This document shows, piece by piece, positions 1 through 7,883 of a DNA stretch of 40,504 bases. A program made the translations under genes and the position numbers. A model generated the notes under the pieces. The model saw nothing but the letters and a program-made list of their open reading frames with translations. It ran no database searches and had not been told where the DNA came from. The stretch spans positions 1 through 40,504 of the forward strand of contig JAPPMM010000036.1 in assembly GCA_028819075.1 (NCBI GenBank). The letters are read 5' to 3'. Positions within the stretch are counted from its first letter, which is position 1, and every line of letters begins with the position of its first letter. Source of the DNA: Gammaproteobacteria bacterium (lineage in GTDB: Bacteria; Gemmatimonadota; Gemmatimonadetes; Longimicrobiales; Gaopeijiaceae).

Positions 1-2
1 TG

Positions 3-689
3 GAGCGCGCCGCCAAGGGCGAGATCGACGCGCTCCTCCGACCGTTCTCCGACCTCGCCGCCGATCCCGTCGGCCTCGTGCGTGACGGACTCGGTTGGCG
101 GTCCGACTTCACGGGCGCAGCCCGAGGGACGGTCGATGCCGTCCGCGCGATGGGGACCGGGCGCTCGTTCACGCGACACTGGCGCACCGCCCGCAACGCG
201 GCCGACCGGGTGTCGGATGCCGACATTCTCGCTCTGTTCAGCAACCTTCCGCCGCAAGCCGCGACGCGGGCGCTGGAGAACCACCGCAGCGCCCGCGAGT
301 CCGCCGACCGGCAGCGCGTGCTCGACTACGCGGCCCTCGACGCGGCGGCGGCGCTCGCCGGGACCATCGAGAGCGCGCAAGGCTCGTTCGGCGACCTCAC
401 CGCGAATGGGAACTTGTCCAACACGGCCCTCCAGCAGGCCGGGGTGGCGGCCTCGCTGAGCCAAGGGAGGATCAACGCGGCGCTCGGCCAAGTGCTCGCC
501 CACGAAGCCGCTCGCGAGGCGAGCCGGGCGAGGCAGGCCGAACTCGCCCACCTAGAATGGCTCGGGCGCTGGCACGACGGTCGGGCGCGGGCGAACGCGC
601 TCGCCGGGACGATGCGGAACGCGGCTTCGCTGAACCGGGCCGCGCTCCGAGACGGGCTCCTGTTCCGCGTCCCCTCGTTCTACCGGTAG
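3..689 (+). CDS. TrbJ/VirB5-like conjugative transfer protein (5' partial)
   Basis: The reading frame is open from the left window edge, so the start codon and any signal peptide lie outside; the GTG at 78 is internal. The visible ~228 residues are helical, rich in Ala, Arg and Glu. The C-terminal half (alternating Gln/Ala/Glu around SLSQGRINAALGQVLAHEAA) resembles TrbJ/VirB5 proteins, which are minor pilus or periplasmic components of type IV secretion systems. The strongest support is context: the next genes are TrbL/VirB6-like and TrbF/VirB8-like, and trbJ commonly precedes trbL in trb operons. Sequence identity to TrbJ is weak by eye, so the family call is moderate while the role in conjugation is fairly secure. 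Confidence 0.6.
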   Translation, partial: ERAAKGEIDALLRPFSDLAADPVGLVRDGLGWRSDFTGAARGTVDAVRAMGTGRSFTRHWRTARNAADRVSDADILALFSNLPPQAATRALENHRSARESADRQRVLDYAALDAAAALAGTIESAQGSFGDLTANGNLSNTALQQAGVAASLSQGRINAALGQVLAHEAAREASRARQAELAHLEWLGRWHDGRARANALAGTMRNAASLNRAALRDGLLFRVPSFYR

Positions 690-701
690 GGCGCGACGGC
701 C

Positions 702-1688
702 ATGCAACTGCCCCCGCAGTCCATCGACCCCAACGTCCCGGCGCAGATCCCCGCCGACCAGCTTCAGGACTTCAAGAGCTTCCTCGACGTGGTGCTCGAC
801 ACCGTCGTAGGCGGAGCCGCGCCCGACGTTCACACGCTCGGGCTTCAACTGTGGGGCGGGCTCGCCGCCGTGATGGTCGCCTGGACCGGGCTCAAGATCG
901 CGTTCAGCGGCACGTTCCAGCCCTGGGAGATCGTCAAGCTCGTGATCGGGATCGCGATCCCCCGCACGCTGCTCCACTACTACGTCGTCCCGATCCCCGG
1001 CGTCGGGCTCACGTTCCCGGCCATGGTCGCCGGAGGCGGGATCTGGCTCCAGAACCTGTTCCTGTCCGACGTGGTGTCGGCCGGCTACACCGAGATGACC
1101 GCGCTCGTGCAGGCGTACTCCGCGCACCTGGGCGCGGCGTGGTCCACGGGCAACCTGCTCTCGGTCGTGACGGCGGGCGCGACCGTGATCTTCTCCTCGC
1201 TGGTCACGCTCGTGATGGGCGCTTCGCTCGTGGTTTGCCTGCTGGCGCTGTTCTGCGTGACCTACGCGCAGGTGATCTGGGCGCAGGTCGCCATCGCCAT
1301 CGCGATCCTGCTCGGTCCGGTGTTCATCGCGTTCCTGCTCTTCGAGCCGCTCTCGTTCCTGTTCTGGGGATGGTTCCGGACCATGATGGTCTACACGCTC
1401 TACGGCGTCGTGGCCGGTGCGGTGCTCAGGGTCTTCATGGGCGTCGGCATGGGCTACATCACGACCTACGCCGATGCCCTGATGGGCACCGGCACGGCGG
1501 ACCCGTTCGAGCTCTGGCTCTGGGCCGTCGTCCTCATGCCGCTCGTCGTCTCCGGCCTCATGGCCGGGCTCAAGGTCGGCGAACTCGCCTCGATGCTCGT
1601 CTCCGGTTCCGGCTCCGCCGGGTCCGGGTTCGTCGCGCTCGTCATGCAGGGAGCCGGCAAGGCCGCCGCCCCCGTCAAGCCCGTCTGA
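702..1688 (+). CDS. trbL: TrbL/VirB6 family inner-membrane conjugation protein
   Basis: This is a polytopic membrane protein of 328 residues. The N-terminus (about 1-45) is soluble, hydrophobic segments lie near residues 48-68, 79-97, a long stretch at 152-255 and 272-291, and the tail is rich in Gly and Ser. That layout is typical of the TrbL/VirB6 family, which forms part of the inner-membrane channel of type IV secretion systems. It starts 12 bases after the upstream TrbJ-like gene and is followed 20 bases later by the TrbF-like gene, so the three are probably co-transcribed. TrbL proteins are often longer at the C-terminus, so this is a short version. Confidence 0.85.
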   Translation: MQLPPQSIDPNVPAQIPADQLQDFKSFLDVVLDTVVGGAAPDVHTLGLQLWGGLAAVMVAWTGLKIAFSGTFQPWEIVKLVIGIAIPRTLLHYYVVPIPGVGLTFPAMVAGGGIWLQNLFLSDVVSAGYTEMTALVQAYSAHLGAAWSTGNLLSVVTAGATVIFSSLVTLVMGASLVVCLLALFCVTYAQVIWAQVAIAIAILLGPVFIAFLLFEPLSFLFWGWFRTMMVYTLYGVVAGAVLRVFMGVGMGYITTYADALMGTGTADPFELWLWAVVLMPLVVSGLMAGLKVGELASMLVSGSGSAGSGFVALVMQGAGKAAAPVKPV

Positions 1689-1708
1689 GATCCTTGGAGA
1701 TGCCAGGA

Positions 1709-2392
1709 ATGAGAAGAGCGCGAATGAACGGAGATGGAGACGCGGGCCGCGAGTACGCCGAGATCTGGGGCGAGGCCGTGCAGGCGAACCGGAAGCTCCG
1801 GACGATCCTGATCTTCCTCTCGGCAAGCATCGTGCTTGGCGTTTTCGTGCTGCTTCGGATCGCGGGCGCCGAGCCGCCCAAGCCGATCGTCGTCCGGGTG
1901 GACGAGGTGGGCCGCGCCGAGGCGCTGGCCTACGAGGCCGCGACCGCGCAGGCCGATCCGCTCGATCCGACAACAAAATACTTCCTGAACCGGTTCGTCC
2001 ACGACTTCCACTCGCGCCGCCGCGCGACCGTCGAGGAGCACTGGACCCGCAGCCTCCGGTTCCTGTCGACGGACCTGGCGAACGCGGCGTTCCAGAGGGA
2101 CGGCGCGGAGGTCGCGAGCGTGGCGGCGGGGACCGCCGACACCGAGACCGAGGTCGAGCAGGTCGTGCTCCGCATCCACCCCGCGCCCGAGCCGCCGCAC
2201 GGCGCGACGGCGGACTTCGACCTCGTGCACCTGAGGGGCGAACAGGAGCTGCGCCGCGAGCGCTGGTCGCTCACGCTCCGGTTCGAGTTCCTCGACTCGA
2301 TCCCGAACGAACTCGTCGTTCACAACCCGATGGGGCTCCTAGTCACCTACATGCGGGCCGACCGGGCGCTCGTGACGGGAGACGGGCGATGA
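1709..2392 (+). CDS. trbF: TrbF/VirB8 family conjugation protein
   Basis: The protein has 227 residues: a short cytoplasmic N-terminus containing AGREYAEIWGEA, one membrane segment at about 31-52, and a periplasmic domain with TKYFLNRFVHDFHSRR and a terminal IPNELVVHNPMGLLVTYM. This is the TrbF/VirB8 layout; the family forms a periplasmic NTF2-like assembly platform in type IV secretion. The frame stays open far upstream, but similarity begins only here. The start at 1709 has a GGAG at 1696-1699 with good spacing; 1700 and 1724 are alternatives. The stop overlaps the next start as ATGA at 2389-2392, which suggests translational coupling. Confidence 0.88.
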   Translation: MRRARMNGDGDAGREYAEIWGEAVQANRKLRTILIFLSASIVLGVFVLLRIAGAEPPKPIVVRVDEVGRAEALAYEAATAQADPLDPTTKYFLNRFVHDFHSRRRATVEEHWTRSLRFLSTDLANAAFQRDGAEVASVAAGTADTETEVEQVVLRIHPAPEPPHGATADFDLVHLRGEQELRRERWSLTLRFEFLDSIPNELVVHNPMGLLVTYMRADRALVTGDGR

Positions 2393-3321
2393 TCGCGCAC
2401 CTGAAGGGACGCGAGAAGGCGCTGGAGGCGTTCGGGTGGACGGGCAGGAAGGCCGAGTGGATCGCGCTGGTCTGCCTGCACAGCGGCGTGTTCACCCGCG
2501 CGCAGTGGGCGCGGTTCATGGACGCGCATCCGGAACAGGTCCGGCGCGGCGTCCACGGGCTGATCGCCGAGCGCGTCGCGAGCGAGGAGACGGAGCCCGG
2601 CGTCGCCGGCATGGGCCGGGTTGGCCGGATCTTCGCCCGTCCCGTGTACCGGGCGCTCGGAGCCGAGCACATCCGCCACCGCCGCGGCGCTTCGACCGAA
2701 GTGCTTCTGCGCCGCCTGCTCTCGCTCGACTACGTGATCGAGCACACCGACCTGCCCTGGCTCCCCACGGAACAGGAGAAGGTGTCCGCGTTCGAGGCGC
2801 TCGGCCTCGAGCGCTCGCTCCTGCCCGTGCGCGTGTACCGGGGAGCCGCCCGTACCACCCGGCGCTACTTCCCCGTGAAGCTGCCGGTCGCGCTCGACTC
2901 CGCACGCGCCCTGTTCGTCTACGCAGACCCCGGCCACGACACCTCGACAGCGCTCCGCTCGTGGGGCAGCGCGCACCGCGGGCTCTGGCGCGCGCTCCGA
3001 GGACTTGGCCGCTCGGTCGAGGTCGTGGCCGTGGCGCGCACTGCACGGGAGCTCGAACGGGCGCGGCGGGTGACGCGTGGATGGTCCGAGCCCGGTGGTC
3101 CCGGCGAGTCCGAAATTGGTGCGGCCGAGGAACTCGCCCGGATCGAGCGGGCGATCCTCAAGGGCGCGGTCCACATCCTTGAGGAGTTCGGCGGCCTCCA
3201 GGCCGCCCTGAAGCGCAGCGTCGCGCTGGAGGAGCAGGCGCGGCGCCGGGGCGGGCGCGGATCGATCGACCGCGGGGCCGCATGGCGCACCGAGCGCCTC
3301 GCAAGGGTCCGCTACCGGTGA
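2389..3321 (+). CDS. conserved-type winged-helix protein of a conjugative element, function unknown
   Basis: I do not recognise an established family for this 310-residue soluble protein. Residues ~20-65 (WIALVCLHSGVFTRAQWARF followed by a VRRGVHGLIAERV helix) look like a winged-helix DNA-binding domain. Residues ~150-215 alternate strands and helices around RRYFPVKLPVALD and LFVYADPGHDT. The C-terminus (235-300) is a charged helix. It overlaps the trbF stop by four bases, so it is expressed with the transfer genes. In outline it recalls the replication-relaxation/MobC-like proteins of mobile elements (winged helix plus a nuclease-like fold), but I see no catalytic motif that settles this. 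It ends just before the repeat-rich spacer that may be oriT, so a transfer-initiation accessory role is possible. Confidence 0.6.
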   Translation: MIAHLKGREKALEAFGWTGRKAEWIALVCLHSGVFTRAQWARFMDAHPEQVRRGVHGLIAERVASEETEPGVAGMGRVGRIFARPVYRALGAEHIRHRRGASTEVLLRRLLSLDYVIEHTDLPWLPTEQEKVSAFEALGLERSLLPVRVYRGAARTTRRYFPVKLPVALDSARALFVYADPGHDTSTALRSWGSAHRGLWRALRGLGRSVEVVAVARTARELERARRVTRGWSEPGGPGESEIGAAEELARIERAILKGAVHILEEFGGLQAALKRSVALEEQARRRGGRGSIDRGAAWRTERLARVRYR

Positions 3322-3350
3322 CCGGAGCGCGTCCTATGCCGAACCGCGGC

Positions 3351-3378
3351 GTGAAAACGACGCGGGGGGTCGTTTCAC
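3351..3378. repeat. inverted repeat (hairpin) in candidate oriT
   Basis: GTGAAAACGAC at 3351-3361 pairs with GTCGTTTCAC at 3369-3378 apart from one bulged A, around a G-rich loop of 7 bases. No T-tract follows, so it does not look like an intrinsic terminator for the upstream gene. Confidence 0.7.
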
Positions 3379-3491
3379 GAATCCGGCCCCCGGCGATTCA
3401 CATGCGGCCTTCCGTCCATCCGCTTGCGCGGTGGCGTCTTGCGGCACCGCGGCCCGCCGGCCCGACGCCGGACGGGCCACGGGGGCCGTGG

Positions 3492-3582
3492 CTGGAGCGA
3501 CCCGCCTCGCCGAGGGCTCGGTGCGGCGTAGGGCCGAGTGTGTTTTCACAACTCGCCCCCCCGCCTCGACGGGTCGCTCCAG
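3492..3582. repeat. 13-bp perfect inverted repeat with 65-bp loop
   Basis: CTGGAGCGACCCG at 3492-3504 is the exact reverse complement of CGGGTCGCTCCAG at 3570-3582. The intervening 65 bases contain two further short hairpins. The right arm ends 34 bases before the virD4 start. Confidence 0.8.
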
Positions 3583-3616
3583 TGCCAGAGATCCCTCCGG
3601 GAAGGGTGTCCGGCCG

Positions 3617-5650
3617 ATGAAGCCGTGGACCCTGGTCCTCATCGGGGCGGCGCTGACGGTGGCAGCCGTGCGCGCGCTCCTCGCGCCGTTTCCGCCCATC
3701 GGCGGCAACCCGTTTCTGGACCTGATCGCCCACAACGATCCGGGCATCCATGCGGCGATCCGCGCGTGGTATTACGTCGCGCCCGCCGCGGCCGTTGTCC
3801 TGGCCGGCAGCGTGATGCGCTCGGTCTCGCGGGTCTGGCTGGAGCCGCTCGCCATGCGCCGGAACCGGGGCAGGCTGCCCGCCTGGCCCAACTCGCCCAG
3901 GGACGACGCGCCGTCACTCGTCGTCGGCGAACTGCACCACCCCACCGTTGCCCGGGAGAGCGACAACCCCTCCTGGCTCGTCGTCCCCGAGAAGGGGCTC
4001 TACACGGGCGTCCTCGTCGTCGGGGCCGTCGGCACCGGCAAGACCACGGCCTGCATGTACCCGTTCGCGCGGGAGCTGCTCCACTGGCGGGCGGACGACC
4101 CCAAGCGCAGGGCGGGCGCGCTCGTGCTCGAAGTCAAGGGAGACTTTTGTCACCAGGTCCGGAGCATCCTGAGCGAGGCCGGGCGGGAGGACGACTACCT
4201 CGAAATCGGGCTCGGGGGGGCTTGGCAGTGGAACCCGCTCGACGATCCGCTGCTCGACTCCTACTCGATGGCGTACAGCGTCGCATCGCTCATCAACCAG
4301 CTCTTCGGCAAGTCACGAGAACCGTTCTGGCAGCAGGCGTACACGAACCTCGTTCGCTGGATCGTTGAACTCCACCGGCTCCTGCCCGGCGGCTGGGTCA
4401 CGCTTCGCGACATCTACCGCTGCACGGTCGACGCGAAGCTCTTCTCGAACAAGATCGGGGAGGCGAAGGCGGAGGCCCTTCGGCGGTGCCCCATGCGGGT
4501 TGTCACCGCCGCGAAGGTTCTCACCAAGCACAAGAAGACGCTCGGTGCTTGGGATTGGGACATGGCGGCCGGCAGCGACACGGTGGCGTGTTCCCTCGAT
4601 CCGGAACGCGCGGCGCTTCTCGCGGAGCTGAAGGTCGAGTACGCCACGGAGCCGGTGGGAAGCGGGGTGGGACGCGAGTACGCCGAGCAGGTGGAAGCCG
4701 TCGAGCGGTGGTATCGCAATGACTGGATGAAGCTCGACGCCAAGCTCCGCACCTCGATCGTCGAAGGCATCTCTGTGTTCCTCTCGCTCTTCGACCAGCC
4801 GGACGTGGCGGCCGTGTTTTGTCCGCCGCCGCCTGACGATCCCCCGGCCGCACGGACGGACGGCGGGGACGACGAGGAGGTCCCGGACGTGCAGCCCATG
4901 CCGGGGCTCCGGCGCAGGCTGCCGCCGCTCGCCGAGTTGATCGAGGGCGGCAAGGTGCTGGCGCTCAACATGCCCGCCGGCGCGAACCCGGCGCTGGCCC
5001 GAGCCATCGGCGTGTTCCTCAAGAACGCCTGGATGCAGGCGCTGCTCCGGCGTCCGGCCGCAGCCGCGCTCCGGCCCGACCGCTACATGCGGCCCGCCGT
5101 GTTCATCTGCGATGAGTACCAGGCTTTCGCCACCGTCGGACAGGACGACCCGTCGGGCGACGAGAAGGCGTTTGCCCTAACGCGCCAATGCCGGTGCATC
5201 CCCATCGTCGCCACGCAGTCGATCTCGTCGCTCCGCTCCGTGCTCCCCTCGGGCGAGGCGTGGCGCACGCTCGTCCAGACGCTCCGCACCCGGATCTTCC
5301 TGTCGCTGTCCGACGACGCCTCGGCCAAGATCGCGTCCGACATGTGCGGCGATGTCAAGAAGACGCAGGCGTCCTACACGTTCACCGAGACCTCGAACAA
5401 GCCCGAGTTCTCGCTCCTGTCTGGACGGGCCGGGGGCGGCGACGGCCAGCTCGGCGCGAGCAAGTCGTTCCGGCAACAGAGGGAGCCGGTGTTCACCCCC
5501 CGCCAGTTCGGCCTGCTCGCCAACTACCAGGCGATCTGTCTCCCGTACGACGGGGTGAAGTCCCTCCCGGCCCGGCGCGTCTACCTCAAGCCCCACTACC
5601 TGCCCAGGACCCAGGGCTACTGGCGGCAGCGCGAGGAGGGGCGGATATGA
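3617..5650 (+). CDS. traG: type IV coupling protein, VirD4/TraG family
   Basis: This is a 677-residue hexameric-type ATPase that would link the relaxosome to the secretion channel at the inner membrane. Two N-terminal membrane segments (about 4-20 and 50-70) are followed by the P-loop GAVGTGKTT at residues 136-144 and a Walker B FICDEYQ with Asp499 and Glu500; ARAIGVFLKNAW and later ARTLVQTLRTRIFLSLSDD fit VirD4/TraG helicase-like cores. The frame is open upstream, but the ATG at 3617 begins the hydrophobic N-terminus and is preceded by a purine-rich GGGAAGGG. Its stop overlaps the start of the VirB11-type ATPase. A linker rich in Pro, Asp and Glu at ~410-430 looks like an insertion. Confidence 0.93.
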   Translation: MKPWTLVLIGAALTVAAVRALLAPFPPIGGNPFLDLIAHNDPGIHAAIRAWYYVAPAAAVVLAGSVMRSVSRVWLEPLAMRRNRGRLPAWPNSPRDDAPSLVVGELHHPTVARESDNPSWLVVPEKGLYTGVLVVGAVGTGKTTACMYPFARELLHWRADDPKRRAGALVLEVKGDFCHQVRSILSEAGREDDYLEIGLGGAWQWNPLDDPLLDSYSMAYSVASLINQLFGKSREPFWQQAYTNLVRWIVELHRLLPGGWVTLRDIYRCTVDAKLFSNKIGEAKAEALRRCPMRVVTAAKVLTKHKKTLGAWDWDMAAGSDTVACSLDPERAALLAELKVEYATEPVGSGVGREYAEQVEAVERWYRNDWMKLDAKLRTSIVEGISVFLSLFDQPDVAAVFCPPPPDDPPAARTDGGDDEEVPDVQPMPGLRRRLPPLAELIEGGKVLALNMPAGANPALARAIGVFLKNAWMQALLRRPAAAALRPDRYMRPAVFICDEYQAFATVGQDDPSGDEKAFALTRQCRCIPIVATQSISSLRSVLPSGEAWRTLVQTLRTRIFLSLSDDASAKIASDMCGDVKKTQASYTFTETSNKPEFSLLSGRAGGGDGQLGASKSFRQQREPVFTPRQFGLLANYQAICLPYDGVKSLPARRVYLKPHYLPRTQGYWRQREEGRI

Positions 5651-6627
5651 AGCGCGCCAGCGGCGTGGACCATCTCGCCCCGTTCCTGCCGGGTTTGGAA
5701 TCCCTGCTTGGGGACCCGGAGGTCTCCGAGATCATGATCAACGGACCCGGCAACGTCTGGGTCGAGCGGGCCGGTAGGCTGGAGCCCCACGAGGCGCCCG
5801 GACTCACCGCCGCGTGGCTCCACCGCGCGGCCATCCACATCGCCCGGCCGCTCGGACTCGATCCCGCGGCCCGGCCCATCCTGGACGCTCGGCTGGAGGA
5901 CGGATCGCGGGTCGCGATCTGCACGCCGCCCGCCGCGCCCGAGGTCGCGATCACCATCCGCCGGTTCGGGGGCCGGGCGTTCACGGCCGAGGATCTCGTC
6001 CGCATGGGCTCGCTGCCGGAGCAAGCCCTCGAAGCCGCCCGCCGGACCCTGCTCGCCCGCCGCAACGTGCTCGTCTCGGGCGGCACGGGGTCCGGGAAGA
6101 CGACGCTCCTGAACGCGCTGATCGAACTGCTGCCCGAAGACGAGCGGATCGTCGCCATCGAGGACACCCTCGAACTCCGGATCGACCGCGCCAACTGCCT
6201 CCGGTTGGAGGCGGGAGCCACGCTTTCGGAGACGCCGGTCGAGATCCGCGATTTGGTGCGCCACGCACTCCGCCACCGGCCCGACCGCATCGTCGTCGGC
6301 GAGGTCCGGGGCGGCGAGGCCGCCGACCTGCTCCAGGCCCTCAACACCGGCCACGGCGGATCGCTCACCACCATCCACGCCAACAACGCCCGCTCCGCGC
6401 TCTCGCGTCTCGCGAGCTGCGCGATGCAGGCGGGAGATGCGCTGCCCTGGGAGGTCACCTGCCGGGGCGTCGTGGACGGAATCGCGCTCGTGCTGCACGT
6501 GACCCGCCGAGACGGACGCCGATTCGTCGAAGAGGCGCTCGAAGTGCGCGGCTACGACGCGGCCACCGGCCGCTGGATCACGGAACCGACATGGACCACC
6601 CAACCACCGAAGGAGGTGAACGCATGA
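5647..6627 (+). CDS. trbB: TrbB/VirB11 family conjugation ATPase
   Basis: This 326-residue traffic ATPase powers pilus assembly and substrate transfer at the cytoplasmic face of the type IV secretion system. Visible motifs are an N-terminal domain with VSEIMINGPGNVWVE, the Walker A GGTGSGKTT at residues 145-153, an Asp-box-like IVAIEDTLEL, the Walker B RIVVGEVRGGEA with Glu219, and the His box GHGGSLTTIHANN around residues 235-247. Length and motif order are normal for the family. The ATG at 5647 overlaps the coupling-protein stop by four bases (ATGA), and the stop overlaps the next ORF in the same way. Confidence 0.95.
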   Translation: MKRASGVDHLAPFLPGLESLLGDPEVSEIMINGPGNVWVERAGRLEPHEAPGLTAAWLHRAAIHIARPLGLDPAARPILDARLEDGSRVAICTPPAAPEVAITIRRFGGRAFTAEDLVRMGSLPEQALEAARRTLLARRNVLVSGGTGSGKTTLLNALIELLPEDERIVAIEDTLELRIDRANCLRLEAGATLSETPVEIRDLVRHALRHRPDRIVVGEVRGGEAADLLQALNTGHGGSLTTIHANNARSALSRLASCAMQAGDALPWEVTCRGVVDGIALVLHVTRRDGRRFVEEALEVRGYDAATGRWITEPTWTTQPPKEVNA

Positions 6628-6830
6628 GAGGCATCGACCGGACCATCCGAGTCAAGACGTTCGAGGACTTCGACCGCGAACTCGCCCGCGACAGCGGCGA
6701 CACGCTCGAAGTCGACGCCTTCCTGGCCGAGCAGTACGGCCTCTTCCCCGAGGACGTAGGCGACGAGGACGAGATCGCCGCCGCCTGGGACGACCCGCAC
6801 GGCGCCGCCGGCGAGGAGGTGGACGCATGA
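6624..6830 (+). CDS. small, very acidic protein coupled to ardC
   Basis: This 68-residue ORF has a near-perfect ribosome binding site (AGGAGGTGA at 6611-6619). It overlaps the virB11 stop and the ardC start by ATGA junctions on both sides, so it is very likely translated. I count 21 Asp/Glu against 6 Arg/Lys, with no membrane segment and no Cys. I recognise no family. Strong negative charge in a small protein next to an anti-restriction gene would suit a DNA-mimic or a partner or antitoxin-like binder, but that is inference only. Confidence 0.75.
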   Translation: MRGIDRTIRVKTFEDFDRELARDSGDTLEVDAFLAEQYGLFPEDVGDEDEIAAAWDDPHGAAGEEVDA

Positions 6831-7861
6831 ACCACGACGAATACCACCGCAAGTTCGCCGACGCGATCATCGAGCAGATCAGGCAGGGCACCGCGCCGTG
6901 GCAGAAGCCGTGGGCGCCGGGCGAGCGCGTGATGCCCATGAACGTGGACACCGACCGCTCCTACCGGGGCGGGAACAGCCTGCACCTCGCCTCCGTCCAG
7001 CAGGAGATGGGCTACGGCGACGTGCGCTGGGGCACCTACCGCCAGATCCAGACCCGCGGCGGGCAGGTCAGGAAGGGCGAGCGCGGCACCCGCATCCTCT
7101 CCTTCCAGGACAAGAAGCGGATCGCCGTGACCGACGAGCAGGGTCGGCCCAGGAGGGACGCCGAGGGCAAGAAGGTCTACCGCTACGAGAAGCTCAAGGC
7201 GCCGTTCGTGCGCCAGTACACGGTGTTCAACGCCGAGCAGGCCGACGGGCTGCCCGAGCGCTCGAACCCGACGCCCGAGCCGCTCTGGAAGGTGCACCAG
7301 GAGGCCGAGCGGGTCATGGAGGATGTCGGCGTCCCGGTCCGCCACGTCCAGGGCGACCGCGCCTACTACCACATGAAGCGCGACGAGATCGTGCTGCCCG
7401 AGCGCGGGCAGTTCCCGTCGGCGAACCACTACTACCAGACCGCGCTCCACGAGCTGGGCCACAGCACCGGCCACGAGAGCCGGATGAAGCGCGACACCCT
7501 CATCGAGGGGATCAACAACGGGTTCGGCTCGCCGGAGTACGCCCGCGAGGAGCTGCGGGCCGAGATCAGCGCGATGATGACCGGCGAGCGCGTGGGCGTC
7601 GGCCACGACCCGGCGCGGGGCGCGGCCTACGTCGAGGGCTGGATCCAGGCGCTTGAGGAGGACCCGCGCGAGATCCGGCGCGCGGCCGCGGACGCGCAGA
7701 AGATCTCCGACTTCGTGCTCGGCCGGCACCGCGAGCGCGTGGCGGCGCGCGATCCCGTCGCCGTGGCGGCCGTCCGCACGCCCGCGCAGGGGCCGCAGAG
7801 GATCGTCGTTCACGTGCCGCAGATCCCCACCCCGGCGCGCGGCGCCGGGCCGAGCCGCTGA
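6827..7861 (+). CDS. ardC: ArdC-type anti-restriction protein: ssDNA-binding N-domain plus zincin-like metallopeptidase
   Basis: This 344-residue protein has the ArdC two-domain layout. The N-terminal domain (about 1-135; IIEQIRQGTAPWQKPW, then YRGGNSLHL, TYRQIQTRGGQVRKGERG and the QYTVFNAEQ junction) binds single-stranded DNA in characterised ArdC proteins. The C-terminal zincin-like domain carries the zinc motif HELGH at residues 208-212, followed by EELRAEISAMM. ArdC proteins protect incoming DNA of conjugative elements from host restriction. A basic, Pro-rich tail follows residue ~300. The gene is translationally coupled to the acidic ORF upstream and ends 22 bases before the next gene's start. 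Confidence 0.92.
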   Translation: MNHDEYHRKFADAIIEQIRQGTAPWQKPWAPGERVMPMNVDTDRSYRGGNSLHLASVQQEMGYGDVRWGTYRQIQTRGGQVRKGERGTRILSFQDKKRIAVTDEQGRPRRDAEGKKVYRYEKLKAPFVRQYTVFNAEQADGLPERSNPTPEPLWKVHQEAERVMEDVGVPVRHVQGDRAYYHMKRDEIVLPERGQFPSANHYYQTALHELGHSTGHESRMKRDTLIEGINNGFGSPEYAREELRAEISAMMTGERVGVGHDPARGAAYVEGWIQALEEDPREIRRAAADAQKISDFVLGRHRERVAARDPVAVAAVRTPAQGPQRIVVHVPQIPTPARGAGPSR

Positions 7862-7883
7862 CCGACCGATGAGAGGGAGGGAG

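Larger units (their letters stand above)
3322..3616. other. repeat-rich spacer before virD4; candidate oriT or regulatory region
   Basis: This 295-bp spacer lies between two otherwise close-packed transfer genes and holds several inverted repeats: a hairpin at 3351-3378, a GAATC/GATTC pair with inner CGG/CCG just after it, a long 13-bp inverted repeat at 3492-3504 and 3570-3582, and small hairpins inside its loop (CCTCG/CGAGG at 3505-3515; a GAG-TGTG/CACA-CTC stem at about 3536-3554). Origins of transfer typically show such nested inverted repeats beside transfer genes. No relaxase gene is visible in the window, so this remains a candidate; a promoter or leader region for virD4 is the alternative. 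Confidence 0.4.

Noticed and set aside
95-1708. Long open frame ahead of the TrbF-like gene
   Set aside because: It is Arg-rich and overlaps the TrbJ- and TrbL-like genes in another frame; recognisable TrbF sequence begins only near 1709. GC-rich DNA keeps shadow frames open.
552-1976. 474-residue minus-strand frame across trbL
   Set aside because: It is antisense to a clear TrbL gene, with Arg/His/Gly-rich low-complexity translation and no family resemblance.
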